Positions 18,655 to 28,390 of a DNA stretch of 64,000 nt are shown one piece after another (position 1 is the stretch's first letter; the number at the start of each line of letters is the position of its first letter). The stretch spans positions 3,699,001 to 3,763,000 of the forward strand of contig NZ_CP116346.1 of the NCBI RefSeq assembly GCF_030254645.1, read 5' to 3'. The notes below the pieces were generated by a model that made no database searches, was not told the DNA's origin, and saw only the letters and a list, made by a program, of their open reading frames with translations. A program made the translations under genes and the position numbers. The DNA comes from Paucibacter sediminis. GTDB lineage: Bacteria; Pseudomonadota; Gammaproteobacteria; Burkholderiales; Burkholderiaceae_C.

Positions 18655-19935
18655 ATGTCTGCAAGTCCCAAGCCCAACGGCAAGGCGCTTTCGGTGCTGA
18701 TCGTCAGCACCCTGGCCTTCACCGTGTGCTTCATGGTCTGGATGATGTTTGGCGTGATCGGCATTCCGATCAAGAAGCAGCTCGGCCTGAATGCCACCGA
18801 GTTCGGTCTGTTGACCGCCATGCCGGTGCTAACCGGCTCGCTGATCCGCGTGCCCCTGGGCATCTGGACCGACAAGTTCGGCGGCCGCATCGTGTTCTTC
18901 GCACTGATGCTCTCCTGCGTGATCCCGATCTGGCTGATGAGCTATGCCACCGCCTACTGGCATTTCCTCACCATCGGCCTGTTCGTCGGCATGGCCGGCG
19001 GCTCCTTCTCGGTGGGCACGCCCTATGTGGCGCGCTGGTTCCCGAAGAACCGCCAGGGCTTTGCGATGGGCGTGTTCGGCGCCGGCAACTCGGGCGCGGC
19101 GGTCAACAAGTTCGTCGCTCCCGCCCTGGTGGTGGGTTTCGGCTGGACCATGGTGCCGCAGGTCTATGCCGCCGTGCTGCTGGGCACGGCCATCCTGTTC
19201 TGGCTCTTCAGCGCCACCGACGATGATCACCAGGTCTCCAGCCAATCCAGCTTCGTCAGCCAGCTCAAGGCGCTGAAGGATCCCAAGGTGCTGAAGTACT
19301 GCCAGTACTACAGCATCGTGTTCGGCGGCTATGTGGCGATGAGCTTGTGGATGGTGCAGTACTACGTCGGCGAGTACGGCCTGGACATCCGCGTGGCGGC
19401 GCTGCTGGCGGCCTGCTTCTCGCTGCCTGGCGGCGTGCTGCGCGCCATCGGCGGCTGGCTGTCCGACAAGCATGGCGCCCACAACGTCACCTGGTGGGTG
19501 CTGTGGGTGAGCTGGATCGTGCTGTTCCTGCTCAGCTACCCGCAGACTGACTTCAGCATCCAGACCGTCAACGGCCTGAAGACCTTCCACGTCGGCCTGA
19601 ACGTCTATGTCTTCACGGCGCTGATGTTCGCCCTGGGCATTGCCTGGGCCTTCGGCAAGGCCAGCGTGTTCAAGTACATCAGCGACGACTACCACGCCAA
19701 TATCGGCACCATCAGCGGCATCGTCGGCCTGGCCGGTGGCCTGGGCGGCTTCGTCCTGCCCATCATGTTCGGCGCCCTGATGGACCTCACCGGCATCCGC
19801 TCCAGCTGCTTCATGCTGATGTATGGTGTGGTCTGGGTGTCGCTGATCTGGATGTACTGGACCGAGGTGCGCAAGACCGAAATGATGGGCAAGAACGCCC
19901 CGGTCTCGCCGATCTCCCAGTCCTTCGCCCGCTGA
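18655..19935 (+). CDS. narK1: Nitrate/nitrite transporter, NarK1 type
   Basis: The 426-residue MFS protein has twelve hydrophobic helices and the nitrate/nitrite porter features: early MFGVIGIPIKKQLGLNATEFG, the RVPLGIWTDKFGGR loop and a glycine-rich GMAGGSFSVGTPYVARWFP helix. NarK1-type proteins are thought to carry nitrate with protons, paired in denitrifiers with a NarK2 nitrate/nitrite antiporter. The ATG at 18655 follows GAGGAG at seven bases. It opens the nar operon, with narK2 starting 28 bases later. The short C-terminal tail (residues about 405-426) looks polar and cytoplasmic. Confidence 0.93.
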   Translation: MSASPKPNGKALSVLIVSTLAFTVCFMVWMMFGVIGIPIKKQLGLNATEFGLLTAMPVLTGSLIRVPLGIWTDKFGGRIVFFALMLSCVIPIWLMSYATAYWHFLTIGLFVGMAGGSFSVGTPYVARWFPKNRQGFAMGVFGAGNSGAAVNKFVAPALVVGFGWTMVPQVYAAVLLGTAILFWLFSATDDDHQVSSQSSFVSQLKALKDPKVLKYCQYYSIVFGGYVAMSLWMVQYYVGEYGLDIRVAALLAACFSLPGGVLRAIGGWLSDKHGAHNVTWWVLWVSWIVLFLLSYPQTDFSIQTVNGLKTFHVGLNVYVFTALMFALGIAWAFGKASVFKYISDDYHANIGTISGIVGLAGGLGGFVLPIMFGALMDLTGIRSSCFMLMYGVVWVSLIWMYWTEVRKTEMMGKNAPVSPISQSFAR

Positions 19936-19963
19936 GCCGGGTGCACAACAAGGAACAAGCACC

Positions 19964-21616
19964 ATGAATACCACCACGCAGACCGGCGCCACCGCTTCCG
20001 GCGGCAGCGCGGCTGACATCCAGGATTGGCGTCCCGAAGACGATGCCTTCTGGGCCAAGACCGGCAGCAAGATCGCCTACCGCAACCTCTGGATCTCGAT
20101 CCCCGCGCTCTTGTGCGGCTTCGCGGTCTGGGGCATGTGGGGCATCATCACCGTGCAGATGCTGAACCTGGGCTTCCCCTTCAGCCAGGCCGAGCTGTTC
20201 ACGCTCACCGCCATTGCCGGCATCTCGGGCGCCACCATGCGCATCCCGGCCAGCTTCCTGATCCGCATGGCGGGTGGCCGCAACACCATCTTCCTCACCA
20301 CCGCGATGCTGCTGGCTCCCGCCATCGGCACCGGCGTGGCCCTGCAGCATCCTGAGTGGCCGCTGTGGGTGTTCCAGCTGATGGCGCTGTGGTCGGGCGT
20401 GGGCGGCGGCAACTTCGCCTCGTCGATGTCCAACATCAGCACCTTCTTCCCGAAGCGCCTGCAGGGCACGGCCCTGGGCCTGAATGCCGGCCTGGGCAAC
20501 TTCGGCGTCACCACCATGCAGGTGGTGATCCCACTGGTGATGACGATGAGCCTGTTCGGCGCCTTCGGCGGCGAGGCCAAGGCCCTCATCAAGGACAGCG
20601 GCTGGATCCTCGGCAAGATCAAGGCGGGCACGCCCACCTATATCCAGAACGCCGGTTTCGCCTGGGTGCTCTCGCTGGTGCCGCTGTCCATCCTGTGCTG
20701 GTTCGGCATGAACAACCTGAAGACGGTGACGCCGGCGGCCGGCTCGCCCATCACCGCCTTCTTCAAGATCATCTATCTGTACTCGCTGGCCTTCGTCCCC
20801 TCGATCGCCATGCTCTACCTCTACCTGCCGGCACCGACCGGGCTGGGCCTGCTGAACATGTGGGTGGCGATCCCGCTGGACATCGTCGCCGCGCTGCTGG
20901 TGATGAAGCTGGCCGCCTTCGGCACCATGAAGGAGAACGTCGCCAAGCAGTTCGAGATCTTCAAGAACAAGCACACCTGGGCCATGACGGCGCTCTACGT
21001 CGTCACCTTCGGCAGCTTCATCGGCTTCTCGATGGCCCTGCCGCTGGCGATCACCGTGATCTTCGGCTTCCAGCATGTGCCCGATGCCGCCGGCGTGCTG
21101 CAGCACACCCTGAAGAACCCCAACGCCCCGTCAGCGCTGACCTATGCCTGGATCGGCCCCTTCGTCGGTGCCGCGGTGCGCCCGGTGGGTGGCTGGATCT
21201 CCGACAAGGTGGGCGGCTCCATCGTCACCCAGATCATCTCGGCCATCATGGTGGTGGCCTCGGCGGCGGTGGGCTATGTGATGCTGCAGGCCTACCAGTC
21301 GGCCACGCCCGAGCAGTACTTCGGCACCTTCATGGGCCTGTTCATCCTGCTGTTCGCCGCCAGCGGCATCGGCAACGGCTCGACCTTCCGCAGCGTCGGC
21401 TTCATCTTCGACCGCCAGCAGGCCGGCCCGGTGCTGGGCTGGACCTCGGCGGTGGCCGCCTACGGCGCCTTCATCGCCCCGGTGCTGATCGGCCAGCAGA
21501 TCAAGGCCGGCACGCCGCAATACGCCTTCTACGGCTTTGCCGTCTTCTACGCCGTGTGCCTGGTGCTGAACTGGTGGTTCTACCTGCGCGCCAACGCCTA
21601 CGTCAAGAATCCTTGA
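19964..21616 (+). CDS. narK2: Nitrate/nitrite antiporter, NarK2 type
   Basis: At 550 residues this is longer than NarK1. It has the MFS fold with twelve helices, GISGATMRIPASFLIRMAGGR in the loop of helices two and three, GVGGGNFASSMSNISTFFPKR with the nitrate signature region, and a second GPFVGAAVRPVGGWISDKVGG. A long loop between helices (residues about 195-250) accounts for the extra length. The probable role is nitrate in/nitrite out. It lies between narK1 and narG and is presumably in the same operon. Short spacers to the next gene suggest no independent promoter. Confidence 0.92.
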   Translation: MNTTTQTGATASGGSAADIQDWRPEDDAFWAKTGSKIAYRNLWISIPALLCGFAVWGMWGIITVQMLNLGFPFSQAELFTLTAIAGISGATMRIPASFLIRMAGGRNTIFLTTAMLLAPAIGTGVALQHPEWPLWVFQLMALWSGVGGGNFASSMSNISTFFPKRLQGTALGLNAGLGNFGVTTMQVVIPLVMTMSLFGAFGGEAKALIKDSGWILGKIKAGTPTYIQNAGFAWVLSLVPLSILCWFGMNNLKTVTPAAGSPITAFFKIIYLYSLAFVPSIAMLYLYLPAPTGLGLLNMWVAIPLDIVAALLVMKLAAFGTMKENVAKQFEIFKNKHTWAMTALYVVTFGSFIGFSMALPLAITVIFGFQHVPDAAGVLQHTLKNPNAPSALTYAWIGPFVGAAVRPVGGWISDKVGGSIVTQIISAIMVVASAAVGYVMLQAYQSATPEQYFGTFMGLFILLFAASGIGNGSTFRSVGFIFDRQQAGPVLGWTSAVAAYGAFIAPVLIGQQIKAGTPQYAFYGFAVFYAVCLVLNWWFYLRANAYVKNP

Positions 21617-21641
21617 GCGGAACCCTTTAAGGAAGCACAAC

Positions 21642-24600
21642 ATGAGTCATTTCCTCGACCGCCTGAGCTATTTCGCTCAACCGAAAGAAGACTTCGCCGA
21701 CGGCCATGGCCGCACCACCGGTGAAGACCGCACCTGGGAAGACGCCTACCGGGCGCGCTGGCAGCACGACAAGATCGTGCGCTCCACCCACGGCACCAAC
21801 TGCACGGGCTCCTGCTCGTGGAAGATCTATGTGAAGGGCGGCATCGTCACCTGGGAAACCCAGCAGACCGACTACCCGCGCACCCGCCCGGACCTGCCCA
21901 ACCACGAGCCGCGCGGCTGCGCCCGCGGCGCCTCCTACAGCTGGTACCTCTACAGCGCGAACCGCGTCAAGTACCCGATGGTGCGTGGCTCCCTGCTCAA
22001 GCACTGGCGCGCCGCGCGCGCGGTGGCCAAGAGCCCGGTGGACGCCTGGACCAATATCGTCGAGAACACCGACCAGCGTCGTGAATGGCAGCAGGACCGC
22101 GGCCTGGGCGGCTTCGTGCGCTCGAGCTGGGACGAGGTCAACGAGATCATCGCCTCGGCGAATATCTACACCATCAAGAAGCATGGCCCGGATCGCGTGA
22201 TCGGCTTCTCGCCGATCCCGGCCATGTCGATGATCAGTTATGCCGCCGGCAGCCGCTACCTGAGCCTCTTGGGCGGCGTGTGCATGAGCTTCTACGACTG
22301 GTACTGCGACCTGCCGCCCGCCAGCCCGCAGATCTGGGGCGAACAGACCGACGTGCCCGAGAGCGCCGACTGGTACAACTCGAACTACATCATCGCCTGG
22401 GGCTCCAACGTGCCACAGACGCGCACGCCGGACGCCCACTTCTTCACCGAGGTGCGCTACAAGGGCGCCAAGACGGTGGCGATCACGCCCGACTACGCCG
22501 AGATCTCCAAGCTGGCCGACATCTGGATGCACCCCAAGCAGGGCACCGATGCGGCCATCGCGATGGCGATGGGCCATGTGATCCTGAAGGAGTTCTACTT
22601 CGACAAGCGCAGCGCCTACTTCGACGACTACGCGCGCCGCTACACCGATCTGCCGCTGCTGGTGAAGATGAAGAAGCAGGTCACGGCCGATGGCCGCGAG
22701 CTGCTGGTGCCCGACCGCTACCTGCGCGCCAGCGATTTCGGTGGCAAGCTGGGCCAGGACAACAACCCCGAGTGGAAGACCGTGGCCTTCGACACCGCCG
22801 GCAAGGTGGTGCTGCCGAATGGCTCGATCGGCTTCCGCTGGGGCGCCGGCGAGCGCCCCGACCTGGGCAAGTGGAACCTGGAATCCAAGGAAGCCATCCA
22901 CGACGGCGACGTCAAGCTCAAGCTCTCCATCATCGAGGATGGCGCGCAGGCGCATGAGGTGGCCGAGATCGGCTTCCCGTATTTCGGCGGCATCGAGTCG
23001 CCGCAGTTCACCGCCAACAAGCAGCAGGACGTGCTCTCGCGCAATGTGCCGGTGGTGCGCCTCAAGCTGGGCAAGCACGAGGACGCCGAGGAGGCCCTGG
23101 TGGCCACGGTGTTCGACCTGCAGGTGGCGCAGTACGGCATCAACCGCGGCCTGGGCGACGACACCCCCACCAGCTACGACGACAACAAGGCCTACACCCC
23201 GGCCTGGGCCGAATCCATCACCGGCGTGAAGCGCGAGCAGATCATCACGGTGGGCCGCCAGTTCGCCGACAACGCCGACAAGACCCGTGGCAAGTCCATG
23301 GTCATCATCGGCGCGGCGATGAACCACTGGTACCACTGCGACATGAACTACCGCGGCATCATCAACATGCTGATGATGTGCGGTTGCATCGGCCAATCGG
23401 GCGGTGGCTGGGCGCATTACGTGGGCCAGGAAAAGCTGCGCCCGCAGACCGGCTGGACCGCGCTGGCCTTCGCGCTGGACTGGATCCGCCCGCCGCGCCA
23501 GATGAACAGCACCAGCTTCTTCTACGCCCACACCGACCAGTGGCGCTACGAGAAGCTCGATGTCACGGAGGTGCTCTCGCCGCTGGCCGACAAGAAGGCC
23601 TATGGCGGCAGCCTGATCGACTACAACGTGCGCGCCGAGCGCATGGGCTGGCTGCCGAGCGCGCCGCAGCTGCAGACCAACCCCATCCAGGCGGTGAAGG
23701 ACGCACAGGCCGCCGGCATGGACGCCAAGGACTATGCGGTCAAGGCGCTCAAGGACGGCTCGCTGCGCATGAGCTGCGAGGACCCCGACCATCCCGCCAA
23801 CTGGCCGCGCAATATGTTTGTGTGGCGCTCCAACATCCTAGGCTCGTCGGGCAAGGGCCACGAGTACTTCCTCAAGCATCTGCTGGGCACCACCAACGGC
23901 GTGCAGGGCAAGGACCTGGGCCAGGACGATGCCAAGCCCGAGGAAGTGGAATGGCACGCCAAGGCGCCGGAAGGCAAGCTGGACCTGCTGGTGACGCTGG
24001 ACTTCCGCATGAGCACCACCTGTCTGTACTCGGACATCGTGCTGCCCACCGCCACCTGGTATGAGAAGAACGACCTCAACACCAGCGACATGCACCCCTT
24101 CATCCACCCGCTGTCCACCGCGGTGGACCCGGCCTGGCAGGCGCGCAGCGACTGGGAGATCTACAAGGGCTTTGCCAAGAAGCTGAGCGAGCTCTGCGTC
24201 GGCCATCTAGGCGTCGAGAAGGAGCTGGTGCTGACCCCGCTGATGCACGACAGCCCGGCCGAACTGGCCCAGCCCTTCGGCGTGGCGGAATGGAAGAAGG
24301 GCGAGTGCGAGCTGATCCCGGGCAAGACCGCGCCCTCGATCGCGGTGGTCGAGCGCGACTACCCCAATCTCTACAAGCGCTTCACCGCGCTGGGCCCCTT
24401 GATGAACAAGGCCGGCAACGGCGGCAAGGGCATCGGCTGGGATACCAAGACCGAGGTCGAGCAGCTGGGCGATCTGAACGGCCGGGTGCGCGAGGAGGGC
24501 GTGACCTTGGGCATGCCCAGGATCGAGACCGACATCGACGCCACCGAGGTGGTGCTGTCGCTGGCGCCCGAGACCAATGGCCATGTGGCCGTGAAGGCCT

Positions 24601-25424
24601 GGGAGGCGCTGGGCAAGCAGACCGGCCTGGACCATACCCATCTGGCCCTGCACCGCGAGGACGAGAAGATCCGCTTCCGCGACATCCAGGCGCAGCCGCG
24701 CAAGATCATCTCCAGCCCGACCTGGTCGGGTCTCGAGAGCGAGAAGGTGTCCTACAACGCCGGCTACACCAATGTGCATGAACTGATCCCATGGCGCACG
24801 CTGACGGGCCGCCAGCAGTTCTACCAGGACCACCCCTGGATGCAGGCCTTCGGCGAGGGCTTCTCGAGCTATCGCCCGCCGGTCGATCTGAAGACGCTGG
24901 TGGATGTGCACAACGTCAAACCGAACGGCAACAAGGAGATCGCGCTCAACTTCATCACCCCGCACCAGAAATGGGGCATCCACTCGACCTACAGCGACAA
25001 CCTGATGATGTTGACGCTGAACCGCGGTGGTTCGGTGATCTGGCTCAGCGAGGACGACGCCAGCAAGGCCGGCATCGTCGACAACGACTGGGTCGAGCTC
25101 TTCAACAGCAACGGCGCGATCGCGGCGCGCGCGGTGGTGAGCCAGCGCGTCAACCCCGGCATGGTGCTGATGTACCACTCGCAGGAGAAGATCATCAACA
25201 CCCCGGGCTCGGAGATCACCGGCACGCGCGGCGGCATCCACAACTCGGTGACCCGCATCGTCACCAAGCCCACCCACATGATCGGTGGCTACGCGCAGCT
25301 GGCCTACGGTTTCAACTATTACGGAACCATTGGCACCAACCGCGATGAGTTCGTGCTGGTGCGCAAGATGGCCAAGGTGGATTGGATGGACGACGAGGCA
25401 GCCGCGGAAGGAGCACACGCATGA
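21642..25424 (+). CDS. narG: Respiratory nitrate reductase, alpha subunit
   Basis: The 1260-residue protein is full length and catalyses nitrate reduction with a bis-MGD molybdenum cofactor on the cytoplasmic side of the inner membrane. HGTNCTGSCSWKIYV gives the N-terminal His and cysteines of the FS0 [4Fe-4S] cluster, with a further cysteine in NHEPRGCARG. The following region, including TDVPESADWYNSNYI, carries the expected Mo-ligand aspartate, and the C-terminal half has GTRGGIHNSVTR. An in-frame RR-type leader is not present. Its TGA overlaps the narH ATG (ATGA). AAGGAAG precedes the start. Confidence 0.98.
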   Translation: MSHFLDRLSYFAQPKEDFADGHGRTTGEDRTWEDAYRARWQHDKIVRSTHGTNCTGSCSWKIYVKGGIVTWETQQTDYPRTRPDLPNHEPRGCARGASYSWYLYSANRVKYPMVRGSLLKHWRAARAVAKSPVDAWTNIVENTDQRREWQQDRGLGGFVRSSWDEVNEIIASANIYTIKKHGPDRVIGFSPIPAMSMISYAAGSRYLSLLGGVCMSFYDWYCDLPPASPQIWGEQTDVPESADWYNSNYIIAWGSNVPQTRTPDAHFFTEVRYKGAKTVAITPDYAEISKLADIWMHPKQGTDAAIAMAMGHVILKEFYFDKRSAYFDDYARRYTDLPLLVKMKKQVTADGRELLVPDRYLRASDFGGKLGQDNNPEWKTVAFDTAGKVVLPNGSIGFRWGAGERPDLGKWNLESKEAIHDGDVKLKLSIIEDGAQAHEVAEIGFPYFGGIESPQFTANKQQDVLSRNVPVVRLKLGKHEDAEEALVATVFDLQVAQYGINRGLGDDTPTSYDDNKAYTPAWAESITGVKREQIITVGRQFADNADKTRGKSMVIIGAAMNHWYHCDMNYRGIINMLMMCGCIGQSGGGWAHYVGQEKLRPQTGWTALAFALDWIRPPRQMNSTSFFYAHTDQWRYEKLDVTEVLSPLADKKAYGGSLIDYNVRAERMGWLPSAPQLQTNPIQAVKDAQAAGMDAKDYAVKALKDGSLRMSCEDPDHPANWPRNMFVWRSNILGSSGKGHEYFLKHLLGTTNGVQGKDLGQDDAKPEEVEWHAKAPEGKLDLLVTLDFRMSTTCLYSDIVLPTATWYEKNDLNTSDMHPFIHPLSTAVDPAWQARSDWEIYKGFAKKLSELCVGHLGVEKELVLTPLMHDSPAELAQPFGVAEWKKGECELIPGKTAPSIAVVERDYPNLYKRFTALGPLMNKAGNGGKGIGWDTKTEVEQLGDLNGRVREEGVTLGMPRIETDIDATEVVLSLAPETNGHVAVKAWEALGKQTGLDHTHLALHREDEKIRFRDIQAQPRKIISSPTWSGLESEKVSYNAGYTNVHELIPWRTLTGRQQFYQDHPWMQAFGEGFSSYRPPVDLKTLVDVHNVKPNGNKEIALNFITPHQKWGIHSTYSDNLMMLTLNRGGSVIWLSEDDASKAGIVDNDWVELFNSNGAIAARAVVSQRVNPGMVLMYHSQEKIINTPGSEITGTRGGIHNSVTRIVTKPTHMIGGYAQLAYGFNYYGTIGTNRDEFVLVRKMAKVDWMDDEAAAEGAHA

Positions 25425-26944
25425 AAGTCAGAGCACAAATCGGCATGGTGCTGAACCTGGACAAGTGCATTGGTTGCCACACCTGTTCGGTCACCTGCAA
25501 GAACGTCTGGACGAACCGCCCGGGCATGGAATACGCCTGGTTCAACAACGTCGAGTCCAAGCCCGGCATCGGCTATCCCAAGGAATGGGAGAACCAGGAC
25601 AAGTGGCATGGCGGCTGGATCCGCAAGGCCAATGGCGAGATCGAACCTCGCCAGGGCGGCAAGTGGAAGCTGCTGATGCGCATCTTCGCGAACCCGAACC
25701 TGCCGCAGATCGACGACTACTACGAACCCTTCACCTTCGACTACGACCATCTGCAGTCGGCGCCCAAGAGCAAGGCACCGCCGACGGCGCGGCCGCGCAG
25801 CCTGATCACCGGCAAGCGCATGGAGAAGATCGAGTGGGGCCCGAACTGGGAGGAAATCCTGGGCGGCGAATTTGCCAAGCGCTCGAAGGACAAGAACTTC
25901 GACGATGTCCAGAAGGACATCTACGGCCAGTTCGAGAACACCTTCATGATGTACCTGCCGCGCCTGTGCGAGCACTGCCTGAATCCGGCCTGCGTGGCGA
26001 GCTGCCCCTCGGGCTCGATCTACAAGCGCGAGGAAGACGGCATCGTGCTGATCGACCAGGACAAGTGCCGCGGCTGGCGCATGTGCGTGTCGGGCTGCCC
26101 CTACAAGAAGATCTACTACAACTGGCAGTCGGGCAAGGCCGAGAAGTGCATCTTCTGCTACCCGCGCATCGAAGCGGGCCAGCCGACCGTGTGCTCCGAG
26201 ACCTGCGTGGGCCGCATCCGCTATCTGGGCGTGCTGCTGTACGACGCCGACCGCATCCAGGAAGCCGCCAGCGTCAAGGACGACAAGGACCTCTACCAGG
26301 CCCAGCTGGACATCTTCCTCGACCCGCATGACCCGCGCGTGATCGAGCAGGCGCGCAAGGACGGCATCCCCGAGGCCTGGCTGGAGTCCGCGCGCAAGAG
26401 CCCGGTCTACAAGATGGCGGTGGACTGGAAGGTCGCGCTGCCCCTGCACCCCGAGTACCGCACGCTGCCGATGGTCTGGTATGTGCCGCCGCTGTCGCCC
26501 ATCAGCTCGGCCGCCAACGCCGGCCAGATCGGCGTGAACGGCCAGATCCCCGACGTCAAGCAGCTGCGCATCCCGGTGCAATACCTGGCGAACATGCTCA
26601 CCGCCGGCGACGTGAAGCCGGTGGAGCGGGCGCTGGAGCGCATGCTGGCGATGCGCGCCTACCAGCGCGGCAAGCATGTGGACGGCGTGGAGGACAAGAC
26701 CGTGCTGGACCAGGTGGGCCTGATCAAGCACGAGGTCGAGGACATGTACCAGACCATGGCGATCGCCAACTACGAGGACCGCTTCGTCATCCCGACCACG
26801 CACCGCGAGTACGCCGAAAACGCCTACGACCTGCGCGGTGGCTGCGGCTTCAGCTTCGGCAACGGCTGCTCGGAGGGCGAGACCAATGTGAGCCTGTTCG
26901 GCGGCCAGAAGAAGCGCACCATCCCGATCAAGACCACGGTCTGA
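25421..26944 (+). CDS. narH: Respiratory nitrate reductase, beta subunit
   Basis: The 507-residue iron-sulfur protein transfers electrons from NarI to NarG. Four cysteine groups are visible: CIGCHTCSVTCKNVW, CEHCLNPACVASCP, CRGWRMCVSGCPYKK (Trp replaces a Cys, giving the [3Fe-4S] cluster) and CIFCYPRIEAGQPTVCSETC. These supply three [4Fe-4S] and one [3Fe-4S] clusters. The ATG overlaps the narG stop and is preceded by GGAAGGAG. The C-terminus ends IPIKTTV, normal for the family. It is typical NarH in all visible respects. Confidence 0.98.
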   Translation: MKVRAQIGMVLNLDKCIGCHTCSVTCKNVWTNRPGMEYAWFNNVESKPGIGYPKEWENQDKWHGGWIRKANGEIEPRQGGKWKLLMRIFANPNLPQIDDYYEPFTFDYDHLQSAPKSKAPPTARPRSLITGKRMEKIEWGPNWEEILGGEFAKRSKDKNFDDVQKDIYGQFENTFMMYLPRLCEHCLNPACVASCPSGSIYKREEDGIVLIDQDKCRGWRMCVSGCPYKKIYYNWQSGKAEKCIFCYPRIEAGQPTVCSETCVGRIRYLGVLLYDADRIQEAASVKDDKDLYQAQLDIFLDPHDPRVIEQARKDGIPEAWLESARKSPVYKMAVDWKVALPLHPEYRTLPMVWYVPPLSPISSAANAGQIGVNGQIPDVKQLRIPVQYLANMLTAGDVKPVERALERMLAMRAYQRGKHVDGVEDKTVLDQVGLIKHEVEDMYQTMAIANYEDRFVIPTTHREYAENAYDLRGGCGFSFGNGCSEGETNVSLFGGQKKRTIPIKTTV

Positions 26945-26955
26945 GGAGACGCACG

Positions 26956-27657
26956 ATGTCAAGCAAACAGAATCAAGCGATCTCCCTGAGCTGCCGCGTG
27001 CTGGCCAAGCTGCTGGACTATCCCAGCGACGAGACCCGCGCGCTGCTGCCCGAGCTGTTGCAGGCCCTGCAGCAGGAGCGCGCGCTGAGCCCGGCGCGGC
27101 TGGCCGAGATGCAGGCCCTGGTGGCGCGTCTGGCGCGCCCCGGCCAGGACGGTGCCTTCGCGGTGCAGGCCCTGTATGTCGAGAGCTTCGACCGCGGCCG
27201 CGCCACCAGCCTGCACATGTTCGAGCATGTGCATGGCGACTCGCGCGAACGCGGCCCGGCCCTGGTGGACCTGGCCAAGACCTACGAGCAGGCCGGCATG
27301 TTCTTCGATGCCAGCGAGCTGCCCGACTATCTGCCGGTGGTGCTGGAGTTCGCCTCCACCCAGCCGCCGGCGGTGGCGCGCGAGTTCCTGGGCGAGATGG
27401 CGCATATCCTGAACGCCATCCACACGGCCCTGATCAAGCGCGAGAACCCCTACGCCGCCGCCATCGGCGCGGTGCTGGAGCTGGCCGGGGAGAAGCCGCA
27501 GGCGGTGCAGATCACGCCCGATGAGCCGATGGACGAGGCCTGGGCGGAGCCCCCGGCCTTCGATGGCTGCTCGTCCAAGGGCCAGAGCCGGCCCGGTGCG
27601 CCCCAGCCCATCCATATCGTCAAGAAGAACCCTAGCCAAGAAGGAGCCCGCATATGA
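26956..27657 (+). CDS. narJ: Nitrate reductase assembly chaperone
   Basis: The 233-residue helical protein has the NarJ motif region LAKLLDYPSDETRALLPEL, YVESFDRGRATSLHMFEHVHGDSRERG and the family segment ELPDYLPVVLEF. NarJ binds the NarG N-terminus and is needed for cofactor and Fe-S insertion before membrane attachment. The gene begins 11 bases after narH and its stop overlaps narI (ATGA). The C-terminal 50 residues are proline- and charge-rich and poorly conserved, as usual in this family. Confidence 0.96.
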   Translation: MSSKQNQAISLSCRVLAKLLDYPSDETRALLPELLQALQQERALSPARLAEMQALVARLARPGQDGAFAVQALYVESFDRGRATSLHMFEHVHGDSRERGPALVDLAKTYEQAGMFFDASELPDYLPVVLEFASTQPPAVAREFLGEMAHILNAIHTALIKRENPYAAAIGAVLELAGEKPQAVQITPDEPMDEAWAEPPAFDGCSSKGQSRPGAPQPIHIVKKNPSQEGARI

Positions 27658-28376
27658 GCTCTCTAGACTTCGCCCTGTTCGGCATCTACCCCTATATCTG
27701 CCTGGCCGTGTTCCTGATCGGCAGCCTGCTGCGCTTCGACCGTGACCAGTACAGCTGGAAGAGCGACTCCTCGCAGCTGCTGCGCGCCGGCAGCCTGCGC
27801 TGGGGCAGCAATCTGTTCCACGTCGGCGTGCTGTTCCTGTTCTTCGGCCACAGCGTGGGCATGCTGACCCCGCACTTCCTGTACGAGCACTTCATCAGCG
27901 CCGGCAACAAGCAGCTGATGGCCATGGTGAGCGGCGGCCTGGCCGGCCTGGCCGGCTTCGCGGGCGTCAGCATCCTGCTGCACCGCCGCCTGTCCGACGA
28001 GCGCATCCGCCTCAACAGCAAGTTCAGCGACATCATGCTGCTGGTGCTGCTGTGGATTCAGCTCGCCCTGGGCCTGGCCACCATTCCGCTGTCGGCCCAG
28101 CATCTGGACGGCGGCATGATGATGCAGCTGGCCGGTTGGGCGCAGCGCATCGTCACCTTCCAGGGTGGCGCGGTGGAACTGCTGGCCCACGCCAGCTGGG
28201 TCTTCAAGCTGCATATGTTCCTGGGCATGAGCATCTTCCTGGTCTTCCCCTTCACCCGCCTGGTGCATGTGTGGAGCGGCTTCGGCACGCTGGCCTATAT
28301 CGCGCGGCCCTACCAGATGGTGCGCAGCCGCCGTATTTCGCTGCCGCCCGGCCACACCACGCCGCAACGGCGCTGA
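27654..28376 (+). CDS. narI: Respiratory nitrate reductase, gamma subunit (cytochrome b)
   Basis: The 240-residue protein has five membrane helices and carries two b hemes. Histidines suited to the ligands are in NLFHVGVLFLFFGHSVG (helix two) and in FKLHMFLGM and RLVHVWSG (helix five). It takes electrons from quinol at the periplasmic side and passes them to NarH. Length and pattern match NarI. The start overlaps narJ by four bases; the next gene begins 14 bases after the stop, so the operon continues. Confidence 0.97.
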   Translation: MSSLDFALFGIYPYICLAVFLIGSLLRFDRDQYSWKSDSSQLLRAGSLRWGSNLFHVGVLFLFFGHSVGMLTPHFLYEHFISAGNKQLMAMVSGGLAGLAGFAGVSILLHRRLSDERIRLNSKFSDIMLLVLLWIQLALGLATIPLSAQHLDGGMMMQLAGWAQRIVTFQGGAVELLAHASWVFKLHMFLGMSIFLVFPFTRLVHVWSGFGTLAYIARPYQMVRSRRISLPPGHTTPQRR

Positions 28377-28390
28377 GAGGAGACAAGAAA

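Noticed and set aside
21627-25418. Long frames antisense to narG
   Set aside because: They lack ribosome-binding sites and any domain pattern; narG occupies the locus fully.
21642-28376. Nitrite oxidoreductase instead of nitrate reductase
   Set aside because: narJ and narI with normal heme ligands and NarK pairs indicate the reductase system.
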